Assembly (NCBI RefSeq): GCF_000744835.1 | Contig: NZ_JQMS01000001.1 | Coordinates: forward strand, 3,038,001 to 3,102,000 | DNA: 64,000 nucleotides | Reading direction: 5' to 3' | From: Flavobacterium sp. 83 | GTDB lineage: Bacteria > Bacteroidota > Bacteroidia > Flavobacteriales > Flavobacteriaceae | Shown here: positions 60,914 to 64,000 of the stretch, one piece after another | Numbering within the stretch: the stretch's first letter is position 1 | Layout: each line of letters begins with the position of its first letter | The notes under the pieces: generated by a model | Database searches by the model: none | The model's input: only the letters and a program-made list of their open reading frames with translations | What the model was told of the DNA's origin: nothing | Position numbers and translations under genes: made by a program

Positions 60914-61708
60914 TTAATTTTCAACTGCTTGTATTGAATTACACTCTATAATAAATTTTAATTCTTCAATTTCTAATTCTTTTCCATCAACTTTTCTATG
61001 CAACATAGCATGACAATTAGGGCAAACTGGAATCAAATCTTCTTTATAATTTATTTTGTACTGTTTTCCTATTTTATGAATTGGAATAATGTGATGAACA
61101 TGAATAAAACCTTTGCCTATATCTCCATATAATTTTGAAAAATCAAGATTACATATTTTACAAGCTGTTCCGTGAAATTCAATACATTTATTTCTAGCAA
61201 TTGAACTTCTTTCATATTTATTTACAAAAACTTGTTTTTTTATTCCTTCATATGCATGTGAATCTTCATTAACCATTTCTGGATAAATATCATTTTGATT
61301 CAAATCATTAAAATTACTTTCAATATATTTTATCAAATTTTCATTTGGTTTAACAGGTCCTTGTGGCGCAGCTTTCAAACCATTTAAAAGTAAATTTTCT
61401 AAACTCATTTTAGAGTTATCAACTTGTTCAATCAGAACAAGTCTCATAAATTTTCCTTCTAAAGACTTTTGAAACTCATTTTTATCGACCCAATACTCTT
61501 GATCATTTCTAATATCTCTAAAGGGTAAATCTATTTTTTCAACTTTACATTTATATTGAATTTTCTTTAATGGTCGAGTTGAGTAAATATAAATTATATC
61601 ATTTTCTTTGAACTTCCCATTTCCTTGTCTCCAATCAACAAAACCAAAATGTTCAAATGAACTTGCGTGATCATAAATTGTAGCATTTGCAGAGATTAAC
61701 CAATTCAT
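60914..61708 (-). CDS. EVE/PUA-like domain fused to HNH endonuclease
   Basis: A 264-residue protein. The N-terminal part (about 1-115) begins W-L-I-S-A-N and has W-R-Q-G-N-G-K-F-K-E-N-D-I-I-Y-I-Y-S, the pattern of EVE-type PUA folds that bind modified bases. The C-terminal part (about 180-250) is an HNH nuclease with C-K-I-C, V-H-H-I-I-P-I-H and V-C-P-N-C-H-A-M-L-H, the zinc-holding version. EVE-HNH proteins are predicted modification-dependent restriction enzymes. No methylase is adjacent. Defence against phages with modified DNA is the likely role. The alternative is a housekeeping McrA-like nuclease. Confidence 0.82.
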   Translation of the reverse strand: MNWLISANATIYDHASSFEHFGFVDWRQGNGKFKENDIIYIYSTRPLKKIQYKCKVEKIDLPFRDIRNDQEYWVDKNEFQKSLEGKFMRLVLIEQVDNSKMSLENLLLNGLKAAPQGPVKPNENLIKYIESNFNDLNQNDIYPEMVNEDSHAYEGIKKQVFVNKYERSSIARNKCIEFHGTACKICNLDFSKLYGDIGKGFIHVHHIIPIHKIGKQYKINYKEDLIPVCPNCHAMLHRKVDGKELEIEELKFIIECNSIQAVEN

Positions 61709-61756
61709 ATGTTTTTTTTATAGATTCAAATATAAAATTTATTTCACAAAATCATC

Positions 61757-62587
61757 CTAGATTATCTTCACTGAAGTCATGCTCAAAGAACCCGCCAATA
61801 ACTTATCATTAAACAAACTCAGTTCTTCGGATTTTCCTTTTAATCCTAAAGTATAAATCAAAGGTAAATAATGTTCTGGCGTAGGAATCGCTAACTGAAA
61901 TGCTTTGCTTTGTTTTTCAAAATCAATCAACGGCTGGAAATTCCCATCCATTAAATAATTGTTTACCGATTCCCTTGCTTCAATTGCCCAATCGTAACCA
62001 TAATTATCTTTATCGAAATTGTGATAATCGACCAATCTTAAATTATGCACAATATTGCCGCTGCCTACAATCAGGATTCCTTTGGTACGCAAGGCACTTA
62101 GTTTTTGAGCCAGTTCAAAATGGTATTGTCCGGATTTTGTATAGTCAATACTCAACTGAATCACGGGAACATTCGCTTCGGGATATAAATGTTTGATGAC
62201 ACTCCAAGCTCCGTGATCCAATCCCCAATGTTCGTCCAGCTCTACTTCTACCGGTGTCAACAATTGTTTAGTTTCTATCGCTAATTCAGGACTTCCTTTG
62301 GCAGGATATTGCACGTCGAACAACGCTTGCGGAAAACCTCCAAAATCGTGAATCGTTCTAGGCATTTCCATTGCAGTAACCTTTGTCCCTTTGGTAAACC
62401 AATGCGCCGAAATACACAAAATGGCATTTGGTTGCGGCAACGTTTTTGCCAAGTTTCGAAAACCAGTCACAAACTGATTTTCTTCAATCGCGTTCATCGG
62501 GCTTCCATGTCCTAGAAACAAAACAGGCATTTTTTCGGTATTCGAAAAAGAACCTGAAATTTTATGTAAGTCATTTAATGTGTTCAT
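61757..62587 (-). CDS. ygiD: DODA-type extradiol aromatic ring-opening dioxygenase
   Basis: A 276-residue member of the LigB/4,5-DOPA dioxygenase family (PF02900). Likely metal-binding and catalytic His residues are seen in F-L-G-H-G-S-P, S-A-H-W, L-D-H-G-A-W and P-E-H-Y-L-P-L. The length and G-S-G-N-I-V-H-N-L-R match YgiD of Escherichia coli, a DOPA 4,5-dioxygenase in vitro. It is outside the catabolic island on the other strand, beside a nuclease and a helicase, so a link to the island pathway is not indicated. Confidence 0.9.
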   Translation of the reverse strand: MNTLNDLHKISGSFSNTEKMPVLFLGHGSPMNAIEENQFVTGFRNLAKTLPQPNAILCISAHWFTKGTKVTAMEMPRTIHDFGGFPQALFDVQYPAKGSPELAIETKQLLTPVEVELDEHWGLDHGAWSVIKHLYPEANVPVIQLSIDYTKSGQYHFELAQKLSALRTKGILIVGSGNIVHNLRLVDYHNFDKDNYGYDWAIEARESVNNYLMDGNFQPLIDFEKQSKAFQLAIPTPEHYLPLIYTLGLKGKSEELSLFNDKLLAGSLSMTSVKII

Positions 62588-62594
62588 AATAAAA

Positions 62595-62679
62595 AAATTA
62601 AATATTTTTTAAACCATTAAGAAAATTAAGATTTATGGTTTGGCACTTAATAACCTTAAATTTTTTAATGATTTAATTT
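62595..62679. repeat. AT-rich imperfect inverted repeat
   Basis: AAATTAAAT (62595-62603) and ATTTAATTT (62671-62679) are exact complements, and the inner sequences ACCATTAAG and CTTAATAACC are partly complementary. It fills the 99-bp gap between the helicase and the dioxygenase gene and may act as a terminator for the helicase gene. Confidence 0.4.
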
Positions 62680-62686
62680 AAAAAAA

Positions 62687-64000
62687 TTATTCTACAAAAT
62701 TCTCGTCCTTAAATCCTATCAAATATAATTTATTTTTTGCTCGGGTCATAGCGGTGTACAACCACCGAATATAATCTCTATTGATACCATCCGGCAAATA
62801 CGGTTGTTCTATAAAAACGGTATTCCATTGCCCACCTTGTGATTTATGACATGTAATTGCATACGAGAATTTCACTTGCAAGCCATTGAAATATTCGTTG
62901 GCTTTTACTTTTTGGAATTTTTGGAATTTGGTTTCACCTTCATAATCTTTCAACACTTCCTGATACAATCGGTTGGATTCTTCGTATGTTAACGATGGCG
63001 ATTCGCTCTTTATGGTGTCCATTAACAATACCGTTTCAAACGGAATCTGATTGGGGTAATCAATCATTCGGATTTTTACTTTGGCAAACTTAAAACCATA
63101 CAATTCTTTGATATTGAAAATTTCCAATATTTCGATAATATCACCATTGGCAATAAAACCCGCTTCATCAGAATCTTTCAACCAAAAATAATTGTTCTTC
63201 ACCACCATCAGAAAATCGCCAGTGGAAAGTTCACTTTCTTTATCGAGGATTTTGGTTCTGATTTGCTCATTATATTGATTCGCTCTTTTATTCGAACGAA
63301 CAATAAAAGCGGTGTCTTCTATGCTATAATTACTGTAGGCGGAATTGATAGCATCCTGAATATCGTAGCCATCGGTCAACCGAACAATATCTTTGAATTT
63401 CTTAACATCAAACTTGAATTCATCGATAAAAGAATCTTTCAATAATTCCCGAAGTTCGGTTGCGTTATACAAAATCCCTGAACTTTCTTCCTGACGCATG
63501 ACTTCATCCAATTCTATGTGTTCTACTTCCTTATCATAATTCATTCCTAAAGTACGAATGTCCAAAGCGGGACTAATATCCAAATTCACCGGAGGCAACT
63601 GGGCGGTATCACCCAGTAAAATCATCTTACAATTGGTTCCTGAATACACATACGAAATCAAATCATCTAATAAAGAGCCGTTTTCATACAACTTAGAATC
63701 AGAATTAGTATCAGAAATCATCGAAGCTTCATCGACTATAAATATGGTATTCTTGTGTTTGTTTTGTTGCAATGTAAACGAAACGCCACCGCCGGAAGAT
63801 TTCTTGGGAAAATATATTTTTTTATGAATCGTAAAAGCCGGTTTGTTCGAATAATTAGCAATCACTTTTGCCGCACGACCAGTTGGCGCCAACAAGACAT
63901 ATTTTTTATTGATATCCAATAAGCTATTTACAATTGTAGAAATAACGGTTGTTTTTCCAGTTCCTGCATATCCTTTTAAGACGAAAATAGTCCTGTTTTC
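62687..64000 (-). CDS. RecD-like ATP-dependent DNA helicase, N-terminus cut off
   Basis: The C-terminal 438 residues of a superfamily 1 helicase. The frame stays open to base 64000, and the last bases encode Walker A G-Y-A-G-T-G-K-T-T, so the gene continues beyond the window. Walker B-like I-V-D-E-A-S-M-I, motif III L-L-G-D-T-A-Q-L-P-P-V, an SH3-like insertion and the UvrD_C_2-type end C-H-K-S-Q-G and Y-T-A-M-T-R-A-K follow. It probably moves 5'-3' on single-stranded DNA in repair. It starts upstream of the window, so length comparison is not possible. Confidence 0.9.
   Translation of the reverse strand, partial: ENRTIFVLKGYAGTGKTTVISTIVNSLLDINKKYVLLAPTGRAAKVIANYSNKPAFTIHKKIYFPKKSSGGGVSFTLQQNKHKNTIFIVDEASMISDTNSDSKLYENGSLLDDLISYVYSGTNCKMILLGDTAQLPPVNLDISPALDIRTLGMNYDKEVEHIELDEVMRQEESSGILYNATELRELLKDSFIDEFKFDVKKFKDIVRLTDGYDIQDAINSAYSNYSIEDTAFIVRSNKRANQYNEQIRTKILDKESELSTGDFLMVVKNNYFWLKDSDEAGFIANGDIIEILEIFNIKELYGFKFAKVKIRMIDYPNQIPFETVLLMDTIKSESPSLTYEESNRLYQEVLKDYEGETKFQKFQKVKANEYFNGLQVKFSYAITCHKSQGGQWNTVFIEQPYLPDGINRDYIRWLYTAMTRAKNKLYLIGFKDENFVE

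Noticed and set aside
1..64000. CRISPR arrays, tRNA, rRNA, transposases
   Set aside because: I saw no regularly spaced repeats, no cloverleaf or rRNA sequence and no transposase motifs on reading the window and its frames.

Overview
The window reads as a chromosome segment of a Flavobacterium-like member of the Bacteroidetes. The DNA is AT-rich. Promoter-like TAnnTTTG elements stand in front of operons and Shine-Dalgarno sites are mostly absent. There is a CarboxypepD_reg-type TonB receptor, Tat-type leaders on Gfo/Idh/MocA and TIM-barrel proteins, and AT-rich hairpin repeats between genes. I saw no rRNA, tRNA, insertion sequence or CRISPR array. Two thirds of the window is devoted to catabolism of sugars and aromatics. 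|| Layout. (1) 1-4992: a five-gene set (esterase cut by the window edge, ATP-grasp, GCS2-type carboxylate-amine ligase, class I glutamine amidotransferase-like protein, second ATP-grasp-like protein) that looks like an uncharacterised amide-bond-forming system. (2) 5507-15504: a nine-gene operon for oxidative glycoside breakdown: a GMC-type glucoside 3-dehydrogenase with its small Tat-exported subunit, two Gfo/Idh/MocA oxidoreductases, three xylose-isomerase-like TIM barrels, a DUF1080 (3-keto-disaccharide hydrolase family) protein and an NHS-family permease. Two strong palindromes and a promoter-like element lie in its leader. (3) 15850-25751, minus strand: a complete 4-hydroxybenzoate/protocatechuate (beta-ketoadipate) operon, pcaH-pcaG-pcaB-pcaDC fusion-pobA-pcaIJ fusion-pcaF, followed 60 bp later by a malic enzyme, with a divergent AraC-type regulator at 25905. 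(4) 27024-57977, plus strand: a 31-kb island that I cannot match to a named pathway: ABM-domain protein, HisD-like dehydrogenase, four SDRs, cyclase-family hydrolase, AraC regulator, TonB receptor, two MFS carriers, bicovalent-flavin-type oxidase, VOC protein, GH1, two GH3, GH43, a double esterase, a Rieske oxygenase with VanB-like reductase, DUF3861, cupin, two-domain extradiol dioxygenase, C-C hydrolase-like protein, FAD monooxygenase and FAH-family hydrolase. (5) 58493-64000: housekeeping and accessory genes (spermidine synthase-like, kdsB, GNAT, EVE-like/HNH nuclease, DODA dioxygenase, RecD-like helicase cut by the window end). || How the parts may work together. The island has glycosidases and esterases to strip sugars and acyl groups, a TonB receptor and permeases for uptake, SDR, HisD-like and flavin oxidases for side chains, a Rieske demethylase/hydroxylase, and a monooxygenase, ring-cleavage, hydrolase, FAH series. 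Together with pob/pca this suggests growth on a glycosylated, possibly methoxylated plant phenolic; the substrate itself is inference. || The most notable non-coding signal is a shared promoter architecture before four island transcription units (27024, 31572, 34798, 53649): TTGATTTTGAATAG-n3-TAG, then TTGATTCAC starting exactly 27 bp after the first box, then an nAnnTTTG -7 element 28-29 bp further on. This points to one activator, most likely the AraC protein at 30530-31438, controlling the whole island.
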